In this document: one piece after another, positions 38,463 through 47,374 of the stretch
Layout: the number at the start of each line of letters is the position of its first letter
Position numbering within the stretch: the first letter of the stretch is position 1
From: Variovorax boronicumulans
GTDB taxonomy: Bacteria > Pseudomonadota > Gammaproteobacteria > Burkholderiales > Burkholderiaceae_C
DNA length: 64,000 nucleotides
Assembly (NCBI RefSeq): GCF_019352895.1
Contig: NZ_JAAAFX010000004.1
Coordinates: 736,714 to 800,713, forward strand
Direction of reading: 5' to 3'
Notes under the pieces: generated by a model
What the model saw: the letters and a program-made list of their open reading frames with translations, nothing else
The model's database searches: none
Told to the model about the DNA's origin: nothing
Translations under genes and position numbers: made by a program

Positions 38463-38572
38463 TTTTCTCCCTGTTTATTTTCCATTTTGCGCCACCACGG
38501 AGCAAACCAGGCAGGCAGGTCTCCCGTCAGCCTGACCAAGAGGCAAATCCCCCACGCCGACCTGATCTCCAT
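38459..38572 (-). CDS. Possible 37-residue protein translationally coupled to tssJ
   Basis: An ATG at 38572, with AGGAG only 3 nt before it, opens a frame whose TGA overlaps the tssJ ATG by 4 nt. The product starts MEIRSAWGICLLVRLTGDLP, has several Trp and Phe (AWFAPWWRK) and ends charged. The frame is open, without another start, back to a TAG near 38.69 kb, so it may be the tail of a decayed gene rather than a small gene. I know no family for it. Confidence 0.35.
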   Translation of the reverse strand: MEIRSAWGICLLVRLTGDLPAWFAPWWRKMENKQGEK

Positions 38573-38749
38573 CCGCTCCTGCGAGGCCCAAGCCGGATCA
38601 TATGGGTCACCCGCCCATTGAGTTACCCCAGATGGGGGTGTCCTTCTGGCTGGTTCTGCCGTTGGCTCAATCGGCTACATCGAAACTCTGCGCGTATCTG
38701 CCCAGGCTCCTTCTCTCGCAAAAAACCGTCGAATTCACAGCGCCCTTCA

Positions 38750-39742
38750 CTACCGGGCCACCAACTTCCCGCCCTTGCCCGCCCGCACCTCATCATCCTT
38801 CAGCACCGGCCCCAGCGTGTCCAGCACGTTCTGCGGCCAGGCCACCTTTTGCTCGGTTGCGTAGCTCAGCCAGTTGAACAAGCCCCACAGTAGATAGACC
38901 GGGATCGTGATGGGGAACAGCAGATGCACGGCCAGCGTGAGGCCAGGATGCTGTTTCCACCACGCCAAGTACCTGGGGCCGAAGGGGCCGACCAGGCCCA
39001 TGCTTTGCCACCAGTTCTTGGGCTTGGGGATGAAAGGCGCAGGTTCGGTCACGCCGGGCGACCAGGGGGGTCCGTCTTCTTCCATGTAGCGGCGGATGTG
39101 CTCGTAGAGCGCAGGCACTGTCTCGCGGCCCAGCAACATGCTGGGGGCCAGACCGAACTCTTCCATCACGGTGGGATCGGCCGCACTGCGGTGCACGATG
39201 AAGGCCAGGTCATGGTCGTAGCTGGCCGAGGCCGTGTTGGCGCGGAAGACGGCCCGGTGCTCGGCATCGATCAGAGACCAGGGGACGCTGACCACGCGCA
39301 GGGGCATGCGGCCCAGCGCCGACAGGCCGGTGGCCTTGGCGCGGTCGACCGTGACCCAGTGGACGTACTTGTTCTTGCGGTCGAAGACCACGCTGCTGTC
39401 GCCAGGGAGGAAGAAGGTGAGGAAGTAGGTCCAGATGAGGAAGCCGAGGCCGGAGAAACCGAAAAAGACCATCGCGCAAAAGCCAAGTACATGGATAAAC
39501 ATATCTGGGTCCAAATAGATCAACCACATCCGCTGAAAAATGAAACCGCAGACCCAAGTCATGCCTATTGCTACAACCTGCGATAGCCCTCGCATGAACT
39601 GCGCACTCTCCCCTCCAAGCGCAATTGCCTGCGCATACACCTGCTGAACCAGCCCCAAGTCGGTCGCATCCCCGCTGACCATGCGGTGCCGGTCGAAGCG
39701 CGCCAGGACATCGACGCGCCTTTTGGTTGGCGTGGTGCTCAT
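38750..39742 (-). CDS. DUF6708-like membrane protein, candidate immunity or accessory protein of the VasX-like effector
   Basis: A 330-residue protein with two adjacent hydrophobic segments (residues about 55-75 and 80-110: VVAIGMTWVCGFIFQ; FCAMVFFGFSGLGFLIWTYF) and another near the C-terminus (AVHLLFPITIPVYLLWGLF). Between them is a soluble domain with VVFDRKNKYVHWVTVDRA and LIDAEHRAVFRAN, which fits DUF6708 proteins found beside T6SS effectors. It starts 2 nt after the effector stop, with GGAG upstream. Tight coupling and membrane location suit immunity against a pore-forming toxin, but that is inference. Confidence 0.72.
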   Translation of the reverse strand: MSTTPTKRRVDVLARFDRHRMVSGDATDLGLVQQVYAQAIALGGESAQFMRGLSQVVAIGMTWVCGFIFQRMWLIYLDPDMFIHVLGFCAMVFFGFSGLGFLIWTYFLTFFLPGDSSVVFDRKNKYVHWVTVDRAKATGLSALGRMPLRVVSVPWSLIDAEHRAVFRANTASASYDHDLAFIVHRSAADPTVMEEFGLAPSMLLGRETVPALYEHIRRYMEEDGPPWSPGVTEPAPFIPKPKNWWQSMGLVGPFGPRYLAWWKQHPGLTLAVHLLFPITIPVYLLWGLFNWLSYATEQKVAWPQNVLDTLGPVLKDDEVRAGKGGKLVAR

Positions 39743-39744
39743 CG

Positions 39745-42693
39745 TCAATCTCCGTACACGGGCGTCTGGCCGGGCTTGAGTGTCAGGCGCCGGTTCTCTT
39801 CGTTGACCTTCTCCACATCGAACCTGGGTGCCTCCCTGGGCTTCGGATGCAAGGCTTCTTCCAGACCTTGCTGCTCCTTCTCCAAGCTCTCGAATTTGGT
39901 CCGGCGCTGCGCCTTGCCGAAATAGCAGCCGCTGGCCCAGTGTTCCAGTTCCGTGGGTTCTTGCGCTGCAATCAACAAGGAGACGATCCCCATGCCCAGG
40001 AAGAGAAGGCCCACACCAGATACCGCGCCGCCAATTGCCACGCCGCCAATTGCCACGCCGCCAAACGTGAGTTCAGACAGTGCCGTAACGGAAGCGGCGG
40101 CCACGATGCCGCGTTGCATGAGGAATCTGGCCGCCACAGTAGCGCCAGCTTGAACGGTCAAGGCGCCGGCCGGAGCAACGGTGGCGTAAAAGGAAACTGA
40201 AGCAGCTACATACGCTCTCTTGGCCTCAAGATCCCCTTTGGCCGCCGCCCCCTCCGCCTTATCCCAACAAGCCATCCCATTCACGATCCCCCCCGCAACC
40301 CCCGCCAGCGCCGCCGCCATCGACAACACAGGCAACCGCATGCTGGCCTCCACCGCTGCTTTGCCCACCGTCTTGGCCAACCGCATCGTGAGCCCCGCCT
40401 TTGCCAGTTCGGCCAGCGCCGCCACCAGCCCTGATGTGCCATCGGCCACCCCCAGCCAGGCTTCGCGCAACTGGGCGGGGTTTCGCTTCTCGGCATGCAG
40501 CGCCGCCCACAGCTTGGGCACGGCCCACACCATGCCCAGCCCCTGCACAATCAGCCCGCCGATGGCCAGGCGCGCTTCCATGTTGCCTTTGAAGATCTCT
40601 TCGTTGGCAGCCGCCAGCGCGTGGGCTTGCTGCTGCTGGGCCTTGACCAGCGCCAGGACCTTGTCGTTGGGCAACAGGCGCACTTTCTGGGCCCGGACCT
40701 CGAAGTCGCCCGTGTTCGGCATGCCGCCGGCGGCATTCCATTCGCTCAGGCGCACCATCACCAGCATGCGCACCTTCTGCTGGCCCTGCTCGGCGCTTTG
40801 CATCCAGGCCGAGGTCGGCGCCCGGGTGGCCGGCGAGCCGGCCATCAAGCCCAGCGCGCTTTTCGCATCGAAGTCCAGCTTGCGCAGCAGCGGCATGTCC
40901 AACGTGCCGCCACGCCGGCTGGCACCCAGCGCGCTTTCGGTGGCTTGCTGCACCAGCACGACTTGAAGTGTCTTGGCCAGGCGGGGCTCCAGCTTGTCGA
41001 TGTCGGCCTTGCTCTGAATCAGGCTGGTGACGGCGGCGCTCAACGCGGCGATCTGGCCCGCCGAGAACGCCATCACGGCGTCGGTCAGCCAACCGTATTT
41101 CAGTCTGGCCGCTTCGGGCACGAGGCCCTTGATGAAGTCGTAGGTTTTGTCGCGAAGGTTGTCGGGGATGCCTTCGTTCTCGTCGGAATAGCGATCCCAG
41201 CGGCCGACGAGCATCTCGTGCATCAGCGTGATGGCCGCCTTCTGGTTGCCGACGAGGGCCCGCAGGGCAACGGCCGTTTCTTCGACCACGGCCTGATCGA
41301 GCGTTTGCTTGACGTACGTTTCGCGCCGCCCTTTGGTGCTCAGGGGCTGGGGGAAGTGGATGAGGTGGCTCTCGCTGGCGTAGACACGCCCCGGTTGGAA
41401 GTAGGCGTGAGGCGGCGTGTCGTCTTCGGGGTCGTAGTGGTGTGCAAAGCAATCGAGCGTGGGCTTGGCCTTCATGGCCGCCAGCCAGTCGGCCTCGTAC
41501 TCGCCGAGTTCGGCGGCCTCTTTTTCGAATGTTGCGTTGCGTGCCTTTTGCCAGGCTTCGCGTTGGCCGGTGTCAATTTGGCTCTGGATGCCGCTCCAGT
41601 CGAGTTTGCCTATGCGTTTGCCATAGCGGTCGACGTTTCGCTTCTGCAGGGAGTTGCCAGGAAGCTCGACGTGTCCGACGCTGGCGCCTTCGGCCGAGGG
41701 AACCCACTCGTAGCCCTGGTAGTAAGGCAGGGGCTTCAGCCGCGTCTCCCACTCGCTTTTGGAGATGGGCGTGCCGTGGCCTTCGAGTTCAGCACGCATC
41801 ATGCCGGCCATCTGCATGCTGGCCTGCAGGGTGTTCAACGACGCGTTGCACACGTTGGGCCAGCCGTTGGTGTCGGCTTTGAGGCCCTCGTCCTTGAAGA
41901 GCTTGTCGCGCGCCTGACGGATGCCGTTCAGGTCGGCGGCCAGGCCCACGGGGTCGAACAGGCCCAGCACCACGGGCTTGCTGCCGGTGGTGCTTTGCTT
42001 TTGCATGACCTTCGCGAGCGTCTGCGATTCCTGCAGCGAAGTGCTGAGGTCGGACGTTGTGAAGCGCGTGGCGCTGTCGACCCCGCCATGTTGAAGACGT
42101 TGCAGCGAGTAGTCGGCCACGCGCGTGAAGAGCGCTTGTTCGGTCACTTCGAAACCGCTGGCCGGCGGCCCCTGATTGAGTTGCACTTCAACCATGCAAG
42201 CGGCCTGGCGGTACTTTGCGCTGGTGGCCATGCGGCTTTTGACCTTCTCGCTCCACCAGTTCATGCTGAAGCCGATCCACGCAGTCTTGACTTTGTCGGG
42301 CTCTGCGATGCAGATGGTGCGCAGGTCGTGCGGGTGCGACGGTTTCTTGCTGCAGGCTTTTTCGCTCTGGCCCAGCGAGAACTCGCCCACCGGCAGCAGC
42401 CCGGCACGCGCGCTGACTTTGTAGATGTTCCACCTGCTCGCCTGGCTATTCGGCGTGGCGCCCGGAAAGTAGACATAGACAAAACCTTCTTCGCGCAGCA
42501 GGCGTAGCGCCAAGTTCGACTTCTTGCGAGGAATCAGACCTGCGCCAAGCGCGACGCCGATGTCGTTGGCAGGCTTGAGCGCAAAGGCGCCGGGCGGCGC
42601 CAGCTGTGGATCGATCGCGATGGCAGTGAGGCGCACCGGCAGGATCGAGATGCCGGTTTTGTTTTCGCACTTCTTGCAGGAGGTATCGGCCAT
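39745..42693 (-). CDS. VasX-like T6SS effector (BTH_I2691-type), predicted pore-forming toxin
   Basis: A 982-residue protein. It opens with a Cys pair (CKKCENKTG), then the VasX N-terminal region: ILPVRLTAIAIDPQLAP, LLREEGFVYVYFPGA and WNIYKVSARAGLLPVG. A long helical middle follows. The last third has several hydrophobic segments (LAIGGLIVQGLGMVWAVPKL; LPVLSMAAALAGVAGGIVNG; VGLLFLGMGIVSLLIAAQ), as expected for membrane insertion. Vibrio VasX disrupts membranes of target cells and needs a DUF4123 adaptor to load on VgrG; both genes are directly upstream here. Confidence 0.82.
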   Translation of the reverse strand: MADTSCKKCENKTGISILPVRLTAIAIDPQLAPPGAFALKPANDIGVALGAGLIPRKKSNLALRLLREEGFVYVYFPGATPNSQASRWNIYKVSARAGLLPVGEFSLGQSEKACSKKPSHPHDLRTICIAEPDKVKTAWIGFSMNWWSEKVKSRMATSAKYRQAACMVEVQLNQGPPASGFEVTEQALFTRVADYSLQRLQHGGVDSATRFTTSDLSTSLQESQTLAKVMQKQSTTGSKPVVLGLFDPVGLAADLNGIRQARDKLFKDEGLKADTNGWPNVCNASLNTLQASMQMAGMMRAELEGHGTPISKSEWETRLKPLPYYQGYEWVPSAEGASVGHVELPGNSLQKRNVDRYGKRIGKLDWSGIQSQIDTGQREAWQKARNATFEKEAAELGEYEADWLAAMKAKPTLDCFAHHYDPEDDTPPHAYFQPGRVYASESHLIHFPQPLSTKGRRETYVKQTLDQAVVEETAVALRALVGNQKAAITLMHEMLVGRWDRYSDENEGIPDNLRDKTYDFIKGLVPEAARLKYGWLTDAVMAFSAGQIAALSAAVTSLIQSKADIDKLEPRLAKTLQVVLVQQATESALGASRRGGTLDMPLLRKLDFDAKSALGLMAGSPATRAPTSAWMQSAEQGQQKVRMLVMVRLSEWNAAGGMPNTGDFEVRAQKVRLLPNDKVLALVKAQQQQAHALAAANEEIFKGNMEARLAIGGLIVQGLGMVWAVPKLWAALHAEKRNPAQLREAWLGVADGTSGLVAALAELAKAGLTMRLAKTVGKAAVEASMRLPVLSMAAALAGVAGGIVNGMACWDKAEGAAAKGDLEAKRAYVAASVSFYATVAPAGALTVQAGATVAARFLMQRGIVAAASVTALSELTFGGVAIGGVAIGGAVSGVGLLFLGMGIVSLLIAAQEPTELEHWASGCYFGKAQRRTKFESLEKEQQGLEEALHPKPREAPRFDVEKVNEENRRLTLKPGQTPVYGD
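40027..40063. repeat. 15-bp tandem repeat inside the VasX-like effector gene
   Basis: GCCGCCAATTGCCAC occurs twice in tandem with a partial third copy. It encodes repeated GGVAI units in a Gly-rich hydrophobic segment, so copy number could change the length of a membrane helix by steps of five residues. Confidence 0.8.
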
Positions 42694-42741
42694 GGGGTTA
42701 GTGTTTTCTGTGCCGCGCGTGCGGAGGCTGAAAGGAAGAGG

Positions 42742-43737
42742 TCAAAGAGGGGTTGTGACCCAGTGCCGGCGCAACGAGGGCAATTCTTCGGCGAAGGCTT
42801 GTTGTTTCTTTTGGCAATGCGCGATGTAGGCCTGCAGGTTCTTCCACGCTGAAAAGGCCGGAAAGTTCAGCGCCTCGGCGGCATAGGCCACGCAGTCCTG
42901 CGGATCGCGTAAGCCGGCCTCCCGAGCGAGCACCAGGTGCTGAACCGTTTGCCCCAAGGCGTCGGCGGGCAGCGGGTGTTGCGTGCCCTGCCACGCCATC
43001 AGGGTTCGGTTGATGGTTTCGGAGGCGCCCAATAACTGCCAGTACGCGTCGTCCAACTTCAGCGCAGCGTTGGTCGGCGCCCCCTGGTGGCCTTCCAGGC
43101 GTTGCAGCCCGAAGTTCGCGTCGAGGTAGATCCAGGCGGCAATGCCCTGCAACTGCTTGTGCCAATCGATGGGGTGCAAGGTGGGTGCGGCGGGTATGGC
43201 CACAGACAAGAGCGGGGCGTGCCGCAGCAGCGCCAGCACCCGTCGATCCGCAAGCCGCAGATATCGGCCACCATGGGGCGCGCCGCTGGCGCGAAGTAAT
43301 GCGCCGATCTGGCGTGCGAGGCCGGCGCCGTTTCCGGTGGCGTGCGGCTGCAGCCAACCGCCGATGCGATAGGGGCCGTCGCCAGCACCGCACGCGACCA
43401 TGTGCTCCAGAGCGGCCCATTCGACGCTTTGAGCCAACAGCGGATCAAGGGTGTCCTCGATTTCGACAAGAAAGGGCAATTGCTCGGCGGCCTGATTCAA
43501 ATCTGTACCCGGAACTTGAATGCGCCGGTGGGGCTTCCCCGTGGCATCGATGCCAAGGTCGAGGTCACCTGCGAATGGATCGATCAGTACATACAACGGA
43601 CCAGTCGTGAGATGGTGCGCCAAGGTGTCCGTCAACTGCGGCACCAGGGCGTCAGGCAAGTCGCGCCATGGCCATCCGGAAAGCGTGTTGTGCGTGGTGC
43701 CCGGATGAGGTGTCAAATCCTCATAAGTCGAACTCAT
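42742..43737 (-). CDS. DUF4123 effector adaptor/chaperone (Tap/TEC type)
   Basis: A 331-residue protein. The N-terminal half is the DUF4123 domain: GPLYVLIDPFAGDLD, QLPFLVEIEDTLDPLLAQSV, GGWLQPHATGNGAGLAR and GGRYLRLADRRVLALLRHA. Such proteins bind an effector and the VgrG tip. The gene lies exactly between vgrG (4-nt ATGA overlap) and the VasX-like effector, the standard order. The C-terminal helical part probably contacts the effector. Confidence 0.88.
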   Translation of the reverse strand: MSSTYEDLTPHPGTTHNTLSGWPWRDLPDALVPQLTDTLAHHLTTGPLYVLIDPFAGDLDLGIDATGKPHRRIQVPGTDLNQAAEQLPFLVEIEDTLDPLLAQSVEWAALEHMVACGAGDGPYRIGGWLQPHATGNGAGLARQIGALLRASGAPHGGRYLRLADRRVLALLRHAPLLSVAIPAAPTLHPIDWHKQLQGIAAWIYLDANFGLQRLEGHQGAPTNAALKLDDAYWQLLGASETINRTLMAWQGTQHPLPADALGQTVQHLVLAREAGLRDPQDCVAYAAEALNFPAFSAWKNLQAYIAHCQKKQQAFAEELPSLRRHWVTTPL

Positions 43738-46313
43738 ATGACTGCCCCGCCGCCAGTCGCGGCGCTGGAGTCGTTCGGAGCGCATTTTTTGAAGGCTTCC
43801 GGTTCCAACGCCAACTTCGTGGGCCCCTTCTTCACATGACTGCCCGCATGCTCGACCCATGCGCCCCGGGTGCCGTGCACGATGCCTGCACCGCTCCATT
43901 CCGTGAAACTCCCACCCCCGTTGAAAACCACCTTCTTCGGCGCCGAAATCAGGATCGATTCGGTGCTGCTCGTGATGCGCACGGCCTGCCTGGCCGTGGC
44001 GTCGAGCTTGTCCTTGTGCGCCTCAATCTGGACCTTGCCGTTGCCGGCGATCACCTTGATGCTGTTTTTCAGCGCAAAGAGTCGCAGGCCGTCCTTGGCG
44101 CTGATGAGCAAGCGTTTGGCCACGCTCAGGCTGGTGTGGGCCTGGCTGGTGACGGCAATGTGCTCGCCCGCCTGCAGGTGCACGCTCTGCGATGTGGTGG
44201 CCGCCACGCCAGCAGCCGAGGCGAGCACGAGGTGCGGGCCGGACAGCTCAGGGAAGCTGGCCTTGTCGCGGTCAGCTTGGCCTTCGCCTTGAATGGCGTC
44301 GTGCTGGGCCTTGAGGGTCTTGGCGACAGTGCCTTGATCTTGGTCGTTGGATTGCGCCTTGGCCGTGCTCGCAGCTTGCGCCAGGCTTTCGTGCTGCGTT
44401 TGCGCGGCCTTCAGCCGCGTCACCGTCTCCCCCATGTACTTCACATGGCTGGCCGCATTGGGCCGTCCCTCGGTCGTGATCAACAGCCCGTCACTGGCCC
44501 GTATCGCCCCGTGCCCGTCCGTCCTCAGCTCAAAACCTTCACCTCTGGGGTCCTTGCGGCCTTGGTTGTCCTCGATGCGCGTGATGAACCCCAGGCTGAT
44601 CGAGCTTGATTGGTGATCGCTCTTCAACTGCGCCTGGATCTTCCCCTCGGTGTCGTCCAACACCAGGTGGTTGCTCCTGCCCGCCGCACTGTTGCCCCCC
44701 TCCTTCGTCAGCTCCCTGCTGCGGAACCCGCTCAGGGCACCCTGCCCCGGCAGCTCCCACGGCGGCAGGTTCATCTGGTTGTGCACCCGGCCCGTGCAGA
44801 TCGGCAGGTCCGCATCGCCCCCGATGAAGTCCACCACCACCTCCTGGCCGACGCGCGGGATGTGCACGCCCCCCAGCTGGTTGCCCGCCCAGGGCGAGCT
44901 GACCCGGATCCAGCAGCTGGCGTGCTCGTTCTTCTGCCCCAGCCGGTCCCAGGGGAACTGCACCTTGATGCGACCCAGCTCATCGGTCCACAGGTTCTCG
45001 CCCGCCGGGCCGACGACGATGGCCACCTGCGGGCCCTGCGTATGCGGCTTGGGCTGGCACATGACCGGGCGCAGGGGCTCGGTCAACGGATGCGCAGTCA
45101 GCTCCACTTCGACCTTCCACTGCTGTTTGCGCCCAAGGGCCGCATCCCTGTTCTGGCTGTCCTGGGCCACGTCTTCGATCAGCAGCCGGGTCTCCAGGAT
45201 CAGGTACTCGGTGTTGGCCGCATCGCGCGGGTGCTTCTGCAGCTTGAAGCTGCAGCCGGGCACCATGGCGCGCAGGTTGCCGCTGGCCGTGGCCCGGCTG
45301 CCCGCGGTGCGCAGGGCCTGCATGCGCAGCAAGGCCAGCTGGCGCCCTTCGGTGAGCGGGTCGCCGCCTTCCTTGGCGCCTTCCTTGGCGCCGGCTCTGG
45401 GCTGCACGTAGTGGCTGCCCGCCGGTCCCGTGCCGTTCCCGCCTCCCGCATGCCACTGGTAGACCTCACCATTGGCCTGCCCCGTCGGCCGGGGTTCGCC
45501 GCGCCCAACCGACAGGTCGGCCCGCGGCCGCGTGTAGTCGTAGTCCCGGGTGCTGTACTGCCCGCTGGTGAGCCGGTTGGCCGGCACGAAGCTGTGCAGG
45601 TACTCCGCATCGGTCTTCCAGCCCGGCGCGTGGTACTCGACCGCCTGATAGGCCTTGCTGGGGTTCTTCTGGTAACCCCCCATGCCGTCGATGAGCACCA
45701 GGCGGTGCTTGTCGTCACTGTGCTCGAAGAAGTAGTTGATGCCCCACTCCTGGCACAGCCGGCTGAAGAACTCGAAGTCGCTCTCGTTGTACTGGGTCTG
45801 GTAGTCGCGTACCGGGTAGCGCTCGATCAGGCGCTTGTCCACAGGGAAGGGGTAGTCGCCCAGCAGCGCCTCCAGGATCTGGACGACGCTCTGGTTCTGG
45901 TAGATCTTGCAGTCGGTGCTCAGCGTGGCCAGGTGCAGCCAGGGGCGCAGGGTGAGCTTGTACTGGACGTGGCGGCCTTCTTCTCCCCACAGGCATGCGT
46001 CGGTGATGAGGGCGTTGATCTCGCGCTTGCCGGCACCGACACGGTCCACGCTCGCACCGACCGCGCCGGGCACAAACTCGCCGGAGCCGTCCAGCTCGAT
46101 GACGCAGCCCAGTTCGCGTCCGATGAAGGCATCGAGGTCGAAGTCCATGGCGCCGCTGGCGCCAAGGTTCAGCGCCTCCGGGGTCTTCAAGAGAAGCTCG
46201 TATTCGAACAAGCTGTTGACGCCTTCGCGTCCGCTCAGGCGCACGGGCTCCAGCGCTGCAACGCCTCCCACCATGGGGATGGCCGGGCTGTGGATGGACA
46301 AGGTGTGTGACAT
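43734..46313 (-). CDS. vgrG: T6SS spike protein VgrG (TssI)
   Basis: An 859-residue VgrG. The gp27-like base has SREGVNSLFEYELLL-type sequence, DYQTQYNESDFEFFSRLCQE and WGINYFFEHSD. The gp5-like OB domain has VGPAGENLWTDELGRIKVQF and ASCWIRVSSPWAGNQLGGVH. The C-terminal DUF2345 extension includes GHGAIRASDGLLITTEG and the beta-helix repeats HIAVTSQAHTSLSVAKRLL. It is long for a plain spike, so the C-terminal end may bind the adaptor. A segment of this gene (44480-44655) has a degenerate copy at 53061-53235. Confidence 0.96.
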   Translation of the reverse strand: MSHTLSIHSPAIPMVGGVAALEPVRLSGREGVNSLFEYELLLKTPEALNLGASGAMDFDLDAFIGRELGCVIELDGSGEFVPGAVGASVDRVGAGKREINALITDACLWGEEGRHVQYKLTLRPWLHLATLSTDCKIYQNQSVVQILEALLGDYPFPVDKRLIERYPVRDYQTQYNESDFEFFSRLCQEWGINYFFEHSDDKHRLVLIDGMGGYQKNPSKAYQAVEYHAPGWKTDAEYLHSFVPANRLTSGQYSTRDYDYTRPRADLSVGRGEPRPTGQANGEVYQWHAGGGNGTGPAGSHYVQPRAGAKEGAKEGGDPLTEGRQLALLRMQALRTAGSRATASGNLRAMVPGCSFKLQKHPRDAANTEYLILETRLLIEDVAQDSQNRDAALGRKQQWKVEVELTAHPLTEPLRPVMCQPKPHTQGPQVAIVVGPAGENLWTDELGRIKVQFPWDRLGQKNEHASCWIRVSSPWAGNQLGGVHIPRVGQEVVVDFIGGDADLPICTGRVHNQMNLPPWELPGQGALSGFRSRELTKEGGNSAAGRSNHLVLDDTEGKIQAQLKSDHQSSSISLGFITRIEDNQGRKDPRGEGFELRTDGHGAIRASDGLLITTEGRPNAASHVKYMGETVTRLKAAQTQHESLAQAASTAKAQSNDQDQGTVAKTLKAQHDAIQGEGQADRDKASFPELSGPHLVLASAAGVAATTSQSVHLQAGEHIAVTSQAHTSLSVAKRLLISAKDGLRLFALKNSIKVIAGNGKVQIEAHKDKLDATARQAVRITSSTESILISAPKKVVFNGGGSFTEWSGAGIVHGTRGAWVEHAGSHVKKGPTKLALEPEAFKKCAPNDSSAATGGGAVI

Positions 46314-46360
46314 CTGACTCTCCCTGGTGTGTTCTGGTGCAACCCGTCTCTGGGGACGGT

Positions 46361-47374
46361 TCAGAGGTTGCGCAGCACCGGCTTCTTCGGTGCCGGCAGG
46401 ATGCGTCTTCGGGGTCTGTCCGGCACGGGCAGTTCGGGGGGCAGCGCATCGAGTTCTTCGTCGCTGAGTTCGGGCTCCGGCTCGGGCTCGTCGTAAATCG
46501 GCTCGGGGCGTGGCAAGGGCGTGAGCAGCAGTTCGGGCGGGCGCGCGGAGACAGCCCGCGGCGAGGGCGCCACGGGCCGCGGTACCGGTACCAGTGCCGG
46601 CGCAGGTGACCTAGCCCCGGGGCCTGCAGGCACATGGTCGGATGCTGTCGACAGCCCCAAGCCACCGATGAGCGCAACGAGTGCTGCGGCACGCTCGTCG
46701 TCACGCAGTGAGGCGGCCGCGTCCCGGTGCGCCTGCTGCTGCGCGAGAAAGTCCAGTTCCACCTGCAGCGCCTGCTGCAAGGCCTGAGGAATGCGCTGCA
46801 GCAGCGCCTGCCAGGCCTGTCCCTGTGCATCGAAGTGCACATCGAGCGTGGCGCCGACTTGCAGCAGCAGCGGCTCGAGGTCGATGACGGCGGCGGCTGT
46901 CGCAGCGGGTGCGACCGAGGGCGCGGAGTCAACGACAGCTGCAGCCGACCGCGATGCTTGTTCGACTGCCTGCTGCCAGCGCTCGATCCGGTCCTGCAAG
47001 GCACGCAGTTCCCTCAGCTGCGCTGCCTGATGCGATCCGAACGTTTCTGCCGCGGACGCGGCCACATCGTGGATGCACTGCTCCGCGCGCGCAGCCGAGC
47101 GCGATGCCGCAGTTGCCGCCTGCAATACGCTTTCGACCCAGGACGGCGTCCCCCCATCCAGTGCAGCCGGTGCAACCACTGCCGGTATCACGTTGGACTG
47201 CATCCGCTCAAGGTGGGCACCCAGCAGCGGTGCCATGGCGGCGCCCAACTGCATCGGCAAGTCGCGCGCAAGCCGGGCACGAATCTGCCGCCACACCAGC
47301 AGGCCGCCCCACAGCGCCCCGAGCAGCCCCCCGGCCAGCCCGCCCATGGCCAGCATCAGCGCGTCGTCGTTCAT
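46361..47374 (-). CDS. T6SS-linked protein with an N-terminal membrane helix, unknown function
   Basis: A 337-residue protein of no family I recognise. From the ATG at 47374 it has one hydrophobic helix (ALMLAMGGLAGGLLGALWGG, residues 5-24), a basic stretch, a long Ala/Gln-rich region likely to be coiled coil (residues about 90-150 and 180-230), and a Pro-rich acidic tail (RPEPIYDEPEPEPELSDEE) ending in basic residues. The ATG overlaps the tssA stop by 4 nt, and vgrG follows, so it is part of the T6SS operon. A membrane tether for TssA or VgrG is possible but unproven. Confidence 0.7.
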   Translation of the reverse strand: MNDDALMLAMGGLAGGLLGALWGGLLVWRQIRARLARDLPMQLGAAMAPLLGAHLERMQSNVIPAVVAPAALDGGTPSWVESVLQAATAASRSAARAEQCIHDVAASAAETFGSHQAAQLRELRALQDRIERWQQAVEQASRSAAAVVDSAPSVAPAATAAAVIDLEPLLLQVGATLDVHFDAQGQAWQALLQRIPQALQQALQVELDFLAQQQAHRDAAASLRDDERAAALVALIGGLGLSTASDHVPAGPGARSPAPALVPVPRPVAPSPRAVSARPPELLLTPLPRPEPIYDEPEPEPELSDEELDALPPELPVPDRPRRRILPAPKKPVLRNL

